From Spirochaetia bacterium (GTDB taxonomy: Bacteria > Spirochaetota > Spirochaetia > Treponematales > Breznakiellaceae): a DNA stretch of 40,504 nucleotides. This document shows positions 1 through 7,430 of the stretch, piece after piece. Below the pieces are notes generated by a model. The model was not told the origin of the DNA and searched no databases. It was given only the letters and a program-made list of their open reading frames with translations. The DNA lies in NCBI GenBank assembly GCA_026002045.1, contig BOAV01000012.1:1-40504 (forward strand), in the 5' to 3' direction. A program made the translations under genes and the position numbers. How positions within the stretch are numbered: the first letter of the stretch is position 1; every line of letters begins with the position of its first letter.

Positions 1-68
1 CTTTATCGCTGCTCCCCCTGGCGCTGAGGGGAGCGAGGACCGCCGCCAACAAAACAAGAGAAAACCCC
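1..68. other. Chimeric contig end: inverted copy of 4349-4416
   Basis: The first 68 bases are a perfect reverse complement of 4349-4416, the signal-peptide region of the binding-protein gene starting at 4323. The match ends in a short C run (65-68) that is also the homopolymer of the lipoprotein leader beginning here, so the junction sits on a 4-base microhomology. The other contig end shows the same kind of structure. This fits an inverted amplification chimera or assembly error better than a real gene fragment. No gene should be called here. Confidence 0.85.
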
Positions 69-168
69 CGTTAAGTAGTTTTGTAAAGTCTCTTTTTTCA
101 TACATATCCTCATCAACAAGCCGCCGGGGTTTTCTGTCCCCTGAGCGGCTTTTTTTATTTTCCTCATT
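65..168 (-). CDS. Conserved short ORF in lipoprotein leader, copy 1 (truncated by contig chimera)
   Basis: On the minus strand an AAGGAG ribosome-binding site precedes an ATG at 168-166 that opens a small frame beginning MRKIKKAAQGTENPGG. It runs into the homopolymer at 65-69, where the contig becomes chimeric. The second leader copy, at 11940-12053, encodes nearly the same peptide and ends in the 12-G run. Some of the differences between the copies are silent third-position changes. No family is recognised. It may be a real leader peptide, or only structured leader RNA that happens to be open. Confidence 0.3.
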
Positions 169-245
169 AATCCTTGTCTCCTTAAGTATTAACCCCGGCC
201 GCGTCTTTTTGCGGGAGTTTGCGCGGCCGGGGTTTCCTTTACATA
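65..245 (+). repeat. Lipoprotein leader repeat, copy 1 (inverted relative to 11870-12049)
   Basis: About 175 bases match the reverse complement of 11870-12042 with scattered substitutions, and both copies lie upstream of a large lipoprotein gene. Reading toward the gene, the copy holds a stem with GCCGC/GCGGC arms followed by a T run (about 119-160). A longer stem with arms AACCCCGGCCGCG (190-202) and CGCGGCCGGGGTT (about 218-231) follows. Both look like Rho-independent terminators or attenuators in the long leader of the lipoprotein gene. The opposite strand carries a conserved short reading frame (separate entry). The true sequence left of base 65 is lost in the chimera. Confidence 0.75.
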
Positions 246-300
246 GGCCTTAGACGGAGCGTTGCTCTGTTTTATATCTTTGCAAGGAGGTTCTTTCATA

Positions 301-2223
301 ATGAAGAACACCAAAATTGTATTTATGGGAATGTTGGCAGTATTGCTGACATTCGGACTGGTATTTACCGGCTGCCCGGACCCGACTGCCGGTGAGAACG
401 GGAAAGATGGTAATAACGGAAAGCCGGGTAAATCCATTGCTGTCTTATCGGGTACACCTGCGCCATCAGATGTGCAAGCGCTATTGGATTTAGCCGACAT
501 TGTTATTGTTCCGAAAGCCGGAATTACTTTGACTGATGCAGCCGGGATTATCGTTGTTGAGCCTACAAAAGAATTGCGGCTTTTAGGCAATTTAACAAGT
601 GGAAATAGCGCCTCTAACGACCTTATTTTTGCGGTTAAAGACGCAGCAAGTCTTACCGGAAACGGTGAGGTCAATGGCGCTCAATCATCCGATCTTATTG
701 TAGGGGTCCCTACAATAAGATTTGGCGGAACCGGCATCAATGCCCCGCTTGTGAGCGCAGTTCCTGATACTGGCGATTGGGCGGCGGCGGGAAGCGCAAC
801 CCACTTGGCAGTTCTTACCGCAACAGACGGTGATCTGGTTGCGACAAAGGTTGCTTCTGCAAGTCAAACACTTTATGTACTTGACTCATTAAATTTGACA
901 GGCGGCACTTTCCCCACTATTGGTGGTAAGATTGTCGTACTGGGTACCCTTAACAACAGCGGTGCAGCAATTACTGCATCAGATCTGAGCGTGTCAGCGG
1001 CAGATAATAAATTACAGCTTTTAGGTTCAGTTAATTCCAGCAAAGACATAACCACTGGTACAGCGTTAACCTTGAGCGGTGATTTTGAGTTGACCGGAAC
1101 TGCGGCTCTGTCAGCAGGTGCAGCCATAACTGCCAAGACCGTATCAGTGGCCGGGACCACAACCATTACCGGGACAAGTACCGTAACTGCCAATCCGGTT
1201 ACCTTTACCGGCGCGGTTTCACTTGGCGGCGCTCTTACCGTAGCCGGTCCGGCAACCCTTGGCAGCACCCTGACCAACACTACTGGGGCATCTGCAACTT
1301 TCAACGGCGCAACCACCGTTGCGGGCGCAGTCACAGCCGGAAGCGGTAATTTAACCATCGCCGGAACCGGAGCGGTTGAATTCAGTGCAGCTAACCCCGA
1401 CCTTGCTACCGCGGCTAACTTTCTGGTGGACAACACCGCTGGTGTGTATCTCAAGGGAGCAAGTGTTATCGGAACCGGTGGAAACACCATAACCTTGACA
1501 AAAGCCACCCTTAAAGCAGCCGATAGTTCAGGCGACGGCTGGACCGCAGCTTCTGCCGGCACTTTGGTTGGCGCATATGGTAGTACTGTTGGTGTTTCCC
1601 TTATCTTGGCTGACACTGGTACCATTGCCACGGCGGGTACTGGGCTTATAACGGTAAATGGTGCTACCGGCAGTAAGGGTCATCTCCTTGGTAACGTAAG
1701 TGCAGCAGGGGCCGGTACGTTCACCGCAGCCGGAACAATTACCTTTGCGGGTGGTGCAACTGTTGCCAGCAGCATCACCGGAACAGGTACGACACGCAAG
1801 CTGACATTAACCGGCGCCGCCCAGATAGAAGCCCTTGATGCTGCAGAAATTAGCGTGAATAATCTGGAAATTGATGTGTCTGACGGAACCGGTACCGCTC
1901 AAATCAAACTTGGCGATACCAGTAAGGTAATACTACAAGATACAGCAACCGGCCCCGGTAAACTTTCTTTCTCGGGCTCGGTGAGTATCGCGGGTGGTGC
2001 CGCAGGCGCCGGCGTCGTGGCAGGGGCTATTACCGGCAGCAGCACAGTGTACACCGATGCGGACATCTACGGTGCAGCCACTATCTTTGGCGGGACTCAT
2101 AACGGCGGGACGGTCGCAGCTGCGGCAAAAGCAACCATTTCGTCAGGTGACATTACAATCACCGCTCCCAATTCTGGGAATGCGTTCACTAGATCAACCG
2201 TGCTTTATGTGGACAATACCTAA
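301..2223 (+). CDS. Large repetitive surface lipoprotein (paralogue of 9861-11627)
   Basis: The 640-residue product begins with a lipoprotein signal peptide: a basic start, a hydrophobic stretch, then the lipobox LVFTGC with the lipidated Cys followed by Pro. The ATG at 301 is preferred over 262 because AAGGAGG at 284-290 precedes it and the signal peptide starts there. After a short collagen-like Gly-rich stretch (NGKDGNNGKPGK), nearly the whole protein is a Gly/Thr/Ala/Val-rich series of short beta repeats (patterns such as GTTTITGTSTVTA), typical of right-handed beta-helix or adhesin-like passenger domains. No enzymatic motif is visible. It is probably anchored on the outer surface or periplasm. 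The gene on the minus strand at 9861-11627 has the same design and a homologous leader. A perfect 14-bp inverted repeat lies inside the coding region at 692-721. Function is unknown; adhesion or surface variation is a guess. Confidence 0.8.
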   Translation: MKNTKIVFMGMLAVLLTFGLVFTGCPDPTAGENGKDGNNGKPGKSIAVLSGTPAPSDVQALLDLADIVIVPKAGITLTDAAGIIVVEPTKELRLLGNLTSGNSASNDLIFAVKDAASLTGNGEVNGAQSSDLIVGVPTIRFGGTGINAPLVSAVPDTGDWAAAGSATHLAVLTATDGDLVATKVASASQTLYVLDSLNLTGGTFPTIGGKIVVLGTLNNSGAAITASDLSVSAADNKLQLLGSVNSSKDITTGTALTLSGDFELTGTAALSAGAAITAKTVSVAGTTTITGTSTVTANPVTFTGAVSLGGALTVAGPATLGSTLTNTTGASATFNGATTVAGAVTAGSGNLTIAGTGAVEFSAANPDLATAANFLVDNTAGVYLKGASVIGTGGNTITLTKATLKAADSSGDGWTAASAGTLVGAYGSTVGVSLILADTGTIATAGTGLITVNGATGSKGHLLGNVSAAGAGTFTAAGTITFAGGATVASSITGTGTTRKLTLTGAAQIEALDAAEISVNNLEIDVSDGTGTAQIKLGDTSKVILQDTATGPGKLSFSGSVSIAGGAAGAGVVAGAITGSSTVYTDADIYGAATIFGGTHNGGTVAAAAKATISSGDITITAPNSGNAFTRSTVLYVDNT

Positions 2224-2243
2224 TCCCTCCCGCGCGTAAAACG

Positions 2244-2279
2244 AAAGGCCGCCCTCTAACCGGGGGGTGGCCTTTTTTT
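2244..2279 (+). terminator. Rho-independent terminator after lipoprotein 1
   Basis: GGCCGCCC (2247-2254) and GGGGTGGCC (about 2264-2272) form a GC-rich hairpin followed by seven T (2273-2279), 21 bases after the lipoprotein stop. Confidence 0.85.
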
Positions 2280-2363
2280 GGCCACAGACCACACAAGAAC
2301 CCGCTAACGCGGGGGAGAGCACGGACAAAAGGAAACCCACAAAGCGTTTTCCCATAACCAGCT

Positions 2364-2525
2364 CAGCCCCCCTGCAACCGGAGTTTGTAACGGGCACGCT
2401 GGGGATAAAGGCGGCGGGGGGTGTCAGGGGAATTCGTGACCCGCCTGCGGGGCATGAATTCCCCTGACAGGACCCCCGATTATGCCTTTGCGTGCCCGTG
2501 GGAAGGCACGGTTGCAGGGGGGCTG
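2364..2525. repeat. Palindromic repeat element, family B, copy 1
   Basis: This 162-bp element is bounded by CAGCCCCCCTGCAACCG and its inverted copy CGGTTGCAGGGGGGCTG. Inside the ends are further complementary arms: CGGGCACGC against GCGTGCCCG, and a GTGTCAGGGGAATTC arm against GAATTCCCCTGACA. The whole unit can therefore fold into one long hairpin. A second copy lies inverted at 9507-9669. The homologous flank extends left as an ACAAAGCGTTTTCCCATAACC-type segment, also seen beside the other copies. It resembles a REP- or MITE-like non-autonomous repeat. Its right end abuts the truncated toxin gene at 2534. Confidence 0.85.
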
Positions 2526-2533
2526 GGATAACC

Positions 2534-2773
2534 TTACAGGGTAACGATTTGGTCTAAAAGAACCGTTCCCTTTGTAATAAGACTGTCCGGTAGATCACAA
2601 TAAAGGGGCAGTCTTCGTTTTGTTGTTGAGATTGGAGCTGCAATCACGACATTAGTGTATTGTGGAACAATATTATTACTTAATACAATAACAGGGCGAA
2701 ATCCTTGTTGTTCATGCCCTTTTCCGGGATTAAGGTTGAGTTTGATAATATCACCCTGTTGAGGTGTTACCAT
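2534..2773 (-). pseudogene. MazF/PemK-type endoribonuclease toxin, C-terminally truncated
   Basis: The 79 residues match the N-terminal two thirds of the MazF/PemK mRNA interferases: QQGDIIKLNLNPGKGHEQQG, then FRPVIVLSN, IAAPIST and a final LLDQIVTL. Family members usually run to about 105-115 residues with a further C-terminal helix after the DQI segment. Here a stop codon comes at once and the family B repeat begins eight bases beyond. No missing C-terminus can be recognised on the far side of the repeat. The start overlaps the stop of the upstream antitoxin by seven bases, the usual antitoxin-then-toxin order. It is probably non-functional, though a shortened active toxin cannot be excluded. 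Confidence 0.75.
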
Positions 2774-2994
2774 TTTTCATTTCCCACCGCTTCGCCAAAA
2801 TCAATAATAGGCTCACGGATATTGTCATCATGATAATTGCGGAATAAATATGCCAGTGAACCGTTGTCAGACGCCTGTGTCGGTGAGTCTTCTTCCAATA
2901 TTGTCAGAATAGCCTTTTTGTGTCCCGGAACCTTTACCGGTTCATCGGTAACAAATTTACCCGCTTCAAAATAACCCTGAATAGTTAATAACAT
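2767..2994 (-). CDS. Antitoxin partner of MazF-type toxin
   Basis: This 75-residue protein (MLLTIQGYFEAGKFVTDEPV...) has an N-terminal segment like the beta-strand DNA-binding or dimer region of small antitoxins. An acidic C-terminal tail (NYHDDNIREPIIDFGEAVG) is the kind of segment that wraps the toxin. The start at 2994 is chosen because a purine-rich GAGAGGG precedes it and the upstream extension lacks family character. It overlaps the toxin start by seven bases, so translation is probably coupled. In MazEF-type modules the antitoxin also represses its own promoter. The exact family is uncertain. Confidence 0.6.
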   Translation of the reverse strand: MLLTIQGYFEAGKFVTDEPVKVPGHKKAILTILEEDSPTQASDNGSLAYLFRNYHDDNIREPIIDFGEAVGNEKW

Positions 2995-3011
2995 GGCATC
3001 CCTCTCATTAC

Positions 3012-3041
3012 AATATATGCCGGTTAGGACCTTTTTGTCCA
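3012..3041 (-). promoter_or_regulatory. Promoter of the antitoxin-toxin pair
   Basis: On the minus strand TGGACA (3041-3036) and TATATT (3017-3012) are separated by 18 bases and lie just upstream of the antitoxin start at 2994. The match to the sigma-70 consensus is good. Confidence 0.5.
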
Positions 3042-3090
3042 CGGCAACGAAAAAGATGACTGAAAACCGACTGCTTCCCCATTACCCGCG

Positions 3091-3312
3091 CAGCCCCCCT
3101 GCAACCGGAGTTTGTGACGGGCACGCTTCCCTATGGCAAAACGATCACGGGCAGGCGGCGGGAGGGCGGTGCGTTGCCGCTGAACATCGCGAACCCGCAG
3201 AAACTGAGAACCGCAGGTTCGCAGTTTCGAGGACGGGCGATGGAAGCGGCAATGCGCCGCCCTCCCGCCACCGTGTCTGTGCCCGTGGGGAGCCACGGTT
3301 GCAGGGGGGCTG
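3091..3312. repeat. Palindromic repeat element, family A, copy 1
   Basis: This 222-bp element has the same 17-bp terminal inverted repeats as family B but a different interior. Complementary arms run nearly its whole length, for example GGCGGGAGGGCGG against CCGCCCTCCCGCC. The centre folds on GAAACTG against CAGTTTC. An inverted copy lies at about 8679-8899 and a 91-bp half copy at 9416-9506. It sits just downstream of the kinase stop codon at 3318 and could terminate that transcript. Apparent reading frames through it on both strands are products of its GC-rich palindrome. Confidence 0.85.
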
Positions 3313-3317
3313 GGTGT

Positions 3318-4232
3318 TTATTCCTTGGCCAGCATACAGGCCCCTTCCAGGGCGCTGCCTTTGGGGCTGCCCACCGAAAGCCGGGGAAATTCTTTGGACA
3401 GGGATTCCCGTAAAATCCGGGTTAAAATTTCATCGTGTTCAATGACGCCCCCGGCCAGGACCAACGCCTGGTTTTTAATCCAGGGGGACTGTTCCCGAAC
3501 GCTGCGGACCAGCAGTACCAGTTCCGCGGCGCCGGTATTGAGTATGTCCAGGGCCAGGGGGTCGCCATTCCGGGCGGCGGCGGTAACCACCGGGGCCAGG
3601 GCTGCAATCTGCGCCTTATCCGCATCGTGGTGTACGTATTGGATCAGTTCCGGGGCCTGTTCCCGTTTACAGGCTTCCAGGATGACGGGCATCATTGCAG
3701 TGGGGAGATCCCGGCCTTCAAGGCTGCGGAGGGAGCGGGCAATGGCGGTCCGGCCTATCCAGGCGGCGGCCCCTTCGTCCCCCAGCATATACCCCAGGCC
3801 GCCGGAACGGACCAGTCTGCCATCGGCGGACCTGCCCCAGGCCACCGAGCCGGTCCCCGCGATAAGGCAATAACCCTCCAGGCTCCCCAGTCCCCCGCAG
3901 AGGAGGATCTCACCGTCGGTGCAGAGCTTGACCGGCGTTTCGGGAGAGAGGATGACATCGAAAAATTCCCGGAATATTTTCCGTTCCCCCTCCCGGCCCA
4001 GCCCGGCGCTGCCCAGGCACCCTGCGGCGATAGCTTCCTTTTTGAGCCCGCTTTCCCTGAGCGCATCCTTCAGCAGGCCGGAAAGGTTTTCAAAAACCTC
4101 TTCCTTTTTTACCGAATAGATATTGGTGCTTCCCGCCTCTGTCCGGGCCAGGATTTCCCCTGCCCCGTTGATAAGAGCCAGCCGGGAATGGGTTCCCCCG
4201 CCGTCAATGCCGAAGTAAAACGATTCCTTCAT
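3318..4232 (-). CDS. BadF/BcrA-type sugar kinase (N-acetylglucosamine or N-acetylmuramic acid kinase)
   Basis: The 304-residue protein is an ASKHA-fold kinase of the BadF/BadG/BcrA/NagK group. Phosphate 1 is FYFGIDGGGTHSRLAL near the N-terminus, phosphate 2 is IAGTGSVAWG, then come GGLGYMLGDEGAAAWIG, the adenosine motif LAGGVIEH and a C-terminal GSALEGA. It should phosphorylate an amino sugar with ATP in the cytoplasm. It is divergent from a sugar ABC importer, and the window also contains MurQ, which needs MurNAc-6-phosphate. Clostridial MurK, which phosphorylates both GlcNAc and MurNAc, belongs to this family, so a MurK-like role is possible. The start at 4232 begins the first kinase motif; reading frame further upstream is antisense to the binding-protein gene. 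No ribosome-binding site is visible and the -10 box is only seven bases away, so the mRNA may be leaderless. Confidence 0.85.
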   Translation of the reverse strand: MKESFYFGIDGGGTHSRLALINGAGEILARTEAGSTNIYSVKKEEVFENLSGLLKDALRESGLKKEAIAAGCLGSAGLGREGERKIFREFFDVILSPETPVKLCTDGEILLCGGLGSLEGYCLIAGTGSVAWGRSADGRLVRSGGLGYMLGDEGAAAWIGRTAIARSLRSLEGRDLPTAMMPVILEACKREQAPELIQYVHHDADKAQIAALAPVVTAAARNGDPLALDILNTGAAELVLLVRSVREQSPWIKNQALVLAGGVIEHDEILTRILRESLSKEFPRLSVGSPKGSALEGACMLAKE

Positions 4233-4239
4233 AGGGTGC

Positions 4240-4291
4240 AGTATACCCGTACCATTCGGTTGATGACAATTCTCTGGTTGAGGCATATACT
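4240..4291. promoter_or_regulatory. Overlapping divergent promoters, kinase (-) and ABC operon (+)
   Basis: Plus strand: ATGACA (4263-4268), 17 bases, TATACT (4286-4291), serving the binding protein at 4323. Minus strand: TTGTCA (4269-4264), 18 bases, TATACT (4245-4240), serving the kinase at 4232. The two -35 hexamers share five bases, so polymerase can occupy only one promoter at a time. The kinase -10 box ends seven bases before its ATG. Confidence 0.65.
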
Positions 4292-4322
4292 GATGATAAG
4301 TTTTTACCAAGGAGGAAAAGAA

Positions 4323-5645
4323 ATGAAAAAGAACGGATTGATTAAACTGGGGTTTTCTCTTGTTTTGTTGGCGGCGGTCCTCGCTCCCCTCAGCGCCAGG
4401 GGGAGCAGCGATAAAGTTACCGAGGATCTGAGCGCCCCGGTGAGCCTGACCATCTGGACCCACGAGGACCCCAACCGCAGCGTTATCGAAAAGAAATTTA
4501 TCGAAGAATTTACCAAACAGAATCCCAATGTAACCGTGGAGTACCAGACATATCCTTCGGGAAAGATGGCGGAGCTTTTGACGGTGGCCTTTTCCGCCAA
4601 CCAGGGGCCGGATATTTTTAACCAGAGCCAGTCGGTGATCCGCCAGTTTGTGGTGGAAGGCCGCACTGCGGCGTTGGACCCCTCCTGGATTGGTGAAAAA
4701 AAGATCTCCGATGTGGTGGGCCGCTATATCCCCGGCGCACTTGAGGCGGTGGAACTGGATGGGAAGATCTACGGCCTTCCCCTGGAATATACCAACCTCT
4801 GTATGTACCTGAACAAGAGCATATTCCGCAGCGCCGGGCTGGACCCGGAAAAGGATTATCCCAAGACCTGGGAGGATGTGATGGCGCTCAGTGAAAAACT
4901 GGTCCAGCGGAATGGGGAAATTATTACCCGCCGGGGCTTTGACTTCCGCTATCCCTCCTATACCCAGCAGTTCCTGCCCATGGTGGTCCAGCTTGGGGGT
5001 CAGCTGATCAGTGATGACGGCAAGAAGGCGGTTATCGGGGACGATGCCTGGATACAGTTCTTTGAATTTATGCGCCAGTGGGGGCCCAAGGGCAAGAATC
5101 TGGGGGGACCCACCTATACGGCCGCCCGGACGGCCTTTGATCTTAACGATAACCAAATCGCCATGAGCGAAAGCGGCCTCTACCAGCAGGCCCGGATTAA
5201 GGCTTCCAACCCGACATTCTATAACTCAGGGGACTGGATGATCATTCCCTATCCCCAGTTTAAGAACGCGGTCAAGAATGTCGCCGGGGATATTGCCTGC
5301 CACTATTACCTGGTGAACAGCCAGATTTCCACCGCCAAACAGATCTGGTCCTGGCGGCTGGTGGATTTTATGCTCTCCCATTCCGAGGATTACCTGACCC
5401 AGGTCAATCTGGTTCAGCCCACCTACAAACTCTTTAACTCCCAGACCTTCAAGTCCATCCCCTATTCCGAAGTATTCCAAAAGGATATGGAAAAGGGCAA
5501 GCTGGTGTATTATGCGGAAAACAGTTCCGCCGTCAATGACCGGATGAAGGCCGCCGTGGAAGCCGCCATGCTCCAGGGGGAGGATCCCCGGACGGTGCTT
5601 GCCAGCTTCCGCAAGGCGGTACAGGAAATTCTCGATCAGCAGTAA
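4323..5645 (+). CDS. Carbohydrate ABC transporter substrate-binding protein
   Basis: The 440-residue protein has a signal peptide (MKKNGLIKLGFSLVLLAAVL, cleavage near LSARG) followed by a family 1 extracellular solute-binding fold. Characteristic segments are SLTIWTHEDPN, FIEEFTKQNPNVTVEYQTYP, ANQGPDIFNQSQ and LDGKIYGLPLEYTNLCMYLN. AAGGAGG (4309-4315) precedes the ATG. It is the first gene of an operon with two permeases and a HAD phosphatase. The substrate is probably an oligosaccharide or amino sugar, given the divergent amino-sugar kinase. Bases 4349-4416 are also found inverted at the window start, an apparent artefact. Confidence 0.88.
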   Translation: MKKNGLIKLGFSLVLLAAVLAPLSARGSSDKVTEDLSAPVSLTIWTHEDPNRSVIEKKFIEEFTKQNPNVTVEYQTYPSGKMAELLTVAFSANQGPDIFNQSQSVIRQFVVEGRTAALDPSWIGEKKISDVVGRYIPGALEAVELDGKIYGLPLEYTNLCMYLNKSIFRSAGLDPEKDYPKTWEDVMALSEKLVQRNGEIITRRGFDFRYPSYTQQFLPMVVQLGGQLISDDGKKAVIGDDAWIQFFEFMRQWGPKGKNLGGPTYTAARTAFDLNDNQIAMSESGLYQQARIKASNPTFYNSGDWMIIPYPQFKNAVKNVAGDIACHYYLVNSQISTAKQIWSWRLVDFMLSHSEDYLTQVNLVQPTYKLFNSQTFKSIPYSEVFQKDMEKGKLVYYAENSSAVNDRMKAAVEAAMLQGEDPRTVLASFRKAVQEILDQQ

Positions 5646-5658
5646 TAAGAGGTTTAGC

Positions 5659-6558
5659 ATGAAGTATACCGGTATAGAGAAAAAAAAGGCCCGTTGGGGT
5701 TGGATATTTGTGAGCCCTGCGGTATTGTTGTTTCTTCTTTTTTCTCTATATCCCATGTTGAACGCCGTTTATAATACTTTTTTTAACATGAAGCTCCTGT
5801 CCCTCCGCCCTCCCCAGTTTGTAGGTTTTAATAATTATACCTACATTCTGGGATCCGAGGGTTTCAGGAATTCCGTCAAGGCCACGGTTGTTTTTACCCT
5901 GGGGGCCTTTATCCCCATGACTATTTTTTCTTTTATCTTTGGCCTTATCATCACCACCCGTAAAAAGGGGCATAGGGTTTTGCAACTGATGATCTATTCT
6001 CCGGCGGTGGTTTCTTCGGTGGTGGCCGCCCTGATCTGGATGCTCATCTTCGATCCCCGGGGGCTGGCGAACAGCGCCGTCAACTTCGCTTTTGGGACCC
6101 CCGGAGTGGATCGCCACTGGCTTTCCGATACCTTTATGCTCCGGCTGTCCACTGTTCTTATCTATATCTGGAAATATGTGGGGTACTTTACCATCATCTT
6201 TGTGACGGGGATTGCCAAAATACCCGAGTCGGTATTGGAAGCGGCGGTCATAGACGGGGCTAATGCAGTCCAAACGGTACGGCGGGTCATCATGCCCCTG
6301 CTCAGGTCCACCACGGTGATGGTTTCCATCGTAGCCATGCTGAACTGCCTTAAATCCTTCTCCACCCAATACCTTTTTACCCAGCGGGGAGCGCCCAAGG
6401 AACCCATTAACGTGGTTACCCTGAATATCTATAATACCGCCATGCGGGATCTTAACATCAGCCGGGCCTGCGTGATGAGCGTACTCCTCTTCCTGGTGAT
6501 GATGGCCCTTACCCTGGTTCGGCTCCAAAGTTCCGAACGGAATACCGTGAGCTATTAG
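5659..6558 (+). CDS. Sugar ABC transporter permease, MalF/UgpA type
   Basis: The 299-residue membrane protein starts MKYTGIEKKKARWGWIFVSP and has about six hydrophobic segments. The cytoplasmic EAA loop, EAAVIDGANAVQTVRRVIMP, contacts the transport ATPase. The 5659 start follows a purine stretch (AAGAGG) 13 bases after the binding-protein stop and gives the usual N-terminus; upstream codons overlap the previous gene. It pairs with the next permease as the channel heterodimer. Confidence 0.88.
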   Translation: MKYTGIEKKKARWGWIFVSPAVLLFLLFSLYPMLNAVYNTFFNMKLLSLRPPQFVGFNNYTYILGSEGFRNSVKATVVFTLGAFIPMTIFSFIFGLIITTRKKGHRVLQLMIYSPAVVSSVVAALIWMLIFDPRGLANSAVNFAFGTPGVDRHWLSDTFMLRLSTVLIYIWKYVGYFTIIFVTGIAKIPESVLEAAVIDGANAVQTVRRVIMPLLRSTTVMVSIVAMLNCLKSFSTQYLFTQRGAPKEPINVVTLNIYNTAMRDLNISRACVMSVLLFLVMMALTLVRLQSSERNTVSY

Positions 6559-6566
6559 GAGGCGGG

Positions 6567-7421
6567 ATGCTGCGGAACGAGTCAAAGGCGAGCCGGGTTT
6601 ATAATTATATTATTAATATATTCATGATCCTGGTTCTTTTGGTGATAGTCATGCCCATGGTATTCATGCTCACCGCTTCCATGATGCCCGCCCGGGAGAT
6701 CTTTGCCATGCCCTACCGGTGGATACCAAAGAGTATTTACGGGCGGAATTATTTTAACGCAGTCGCGGGGAATGACCGTTCCTTCCTGTTTGCAAGGAAT
6801 GTGGTCAATTCACTCTTTGTCGCCGCCCTTACCACGGTTTTTTCGGTGCTGGTTTCGGGGTTTGCGGGGTACGGTTTAAGTAAATTTAAATTCCGGGGAC
6901 GCAATCTGGTTTTTTTGATGATCATGGGACGGATGATGATCCCCTTCGAGGCCATCATGATCCCCATGTACATTACGGCGGTTAAACTGGGACTCCAAAA
7001 CACCTATACCGGGATGATCCTGCCCTTCATTCTTAACACCTTTGGGCTTTTCCAGATGCGCCAGTACCTGATGACCTTCCCCGACGATATTCTGGACGCC
7101 GGCAGGATCGACGGCTTGGGGGAACTGGGCATATTCTGGAAGCTGGTTTTTAAAAACAGTACCCCCGCCATCGCCACTGCGGCGATTCTCTGTTTTCGGG
7201 GCCAGTGGGATAATCTGCTCTGGCCCCTTCTGATAGCCCAGAAAGAATATATGAAGACCATCCCCGCCTATATCGTTAAATTTACAGAAGAAAAGTACAC
7301 CGACGAGGGGGCCATGATGGCGGTGGCGGTAATAGCCAGTATTCCCATTGTGATATTATTCCTCAGCCTCTCCAAGTATTTCCTGGGAGGGAGTACCATG
7401 TATTCGGCGGGGAAAGAATAG
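6567..7421 (+). CDS. Sugar ABC transporter permease, MalG/UgpE type
   Basis: The 284-residue membrane protein has the CUT1 inner-membrane subunit layout. A first helix (MILVLLVIVMPMVFMLTASM) is followed by the segment REIFAMPYRWIP and an EAA loop reading DAGRIDGLGELGIFWKLVF. AGGAGG lies just before the ATG, eight bases after the previous stop. It completes the translocation pore. No ATP-binding subunit gene lies in this operon, so a shared multitask ATPase elsewhere is assumed. Confidence 0.88.
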   Translation: MLRNESKASRVYNYIINIFMILVLLVIVMPMVFMLTASMMPAREIFAMPYRWIPKSIYGRNYFNAVAGNDRSFLFARNVVNSLFVAALTTVFSVLVSGFAGYGLSKFKFRGRNLVFLMIMGRMMIPFEAIMIPMYITAVKLGLQNTYTGMILPFILNTFGLFQMRQYLMTFPDDILDAGRIDGLGELGIFWKLVFKNSTPAIATAAILCFRGQWDNLLWPLLIAQKEYMKTIPAYIVKFTEEKYTDEGAMMAVAVIASIPIVILFLSLSKYFLGGSTMYSAGKE

Positions 7422-7430
7422 GATACATAC

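Noticed and set aside
873..1631. 252-residue antisense reading frame in lipoprotein 1
   Set aside because: A Pro/Ala/Val-rich shadow of the Gly/Thr repeats on the other strand. It has no ribosome-binding site or known motif, and similar shadows occur opposite lipoprotein 2.
3435..4322. Upstream extension of the binding-protein frame to 736 residues
   Set aside because: It is antisense to the kinase; the signal peptide and ribosome-binding site place the start at 4323.
4233..5156. Upstream extension of the kinase frame to 612 residues
   Set aside because: The extra 308 codons are antisense to the binding-protein gene; the kinase motif starts right after Met at 4232.
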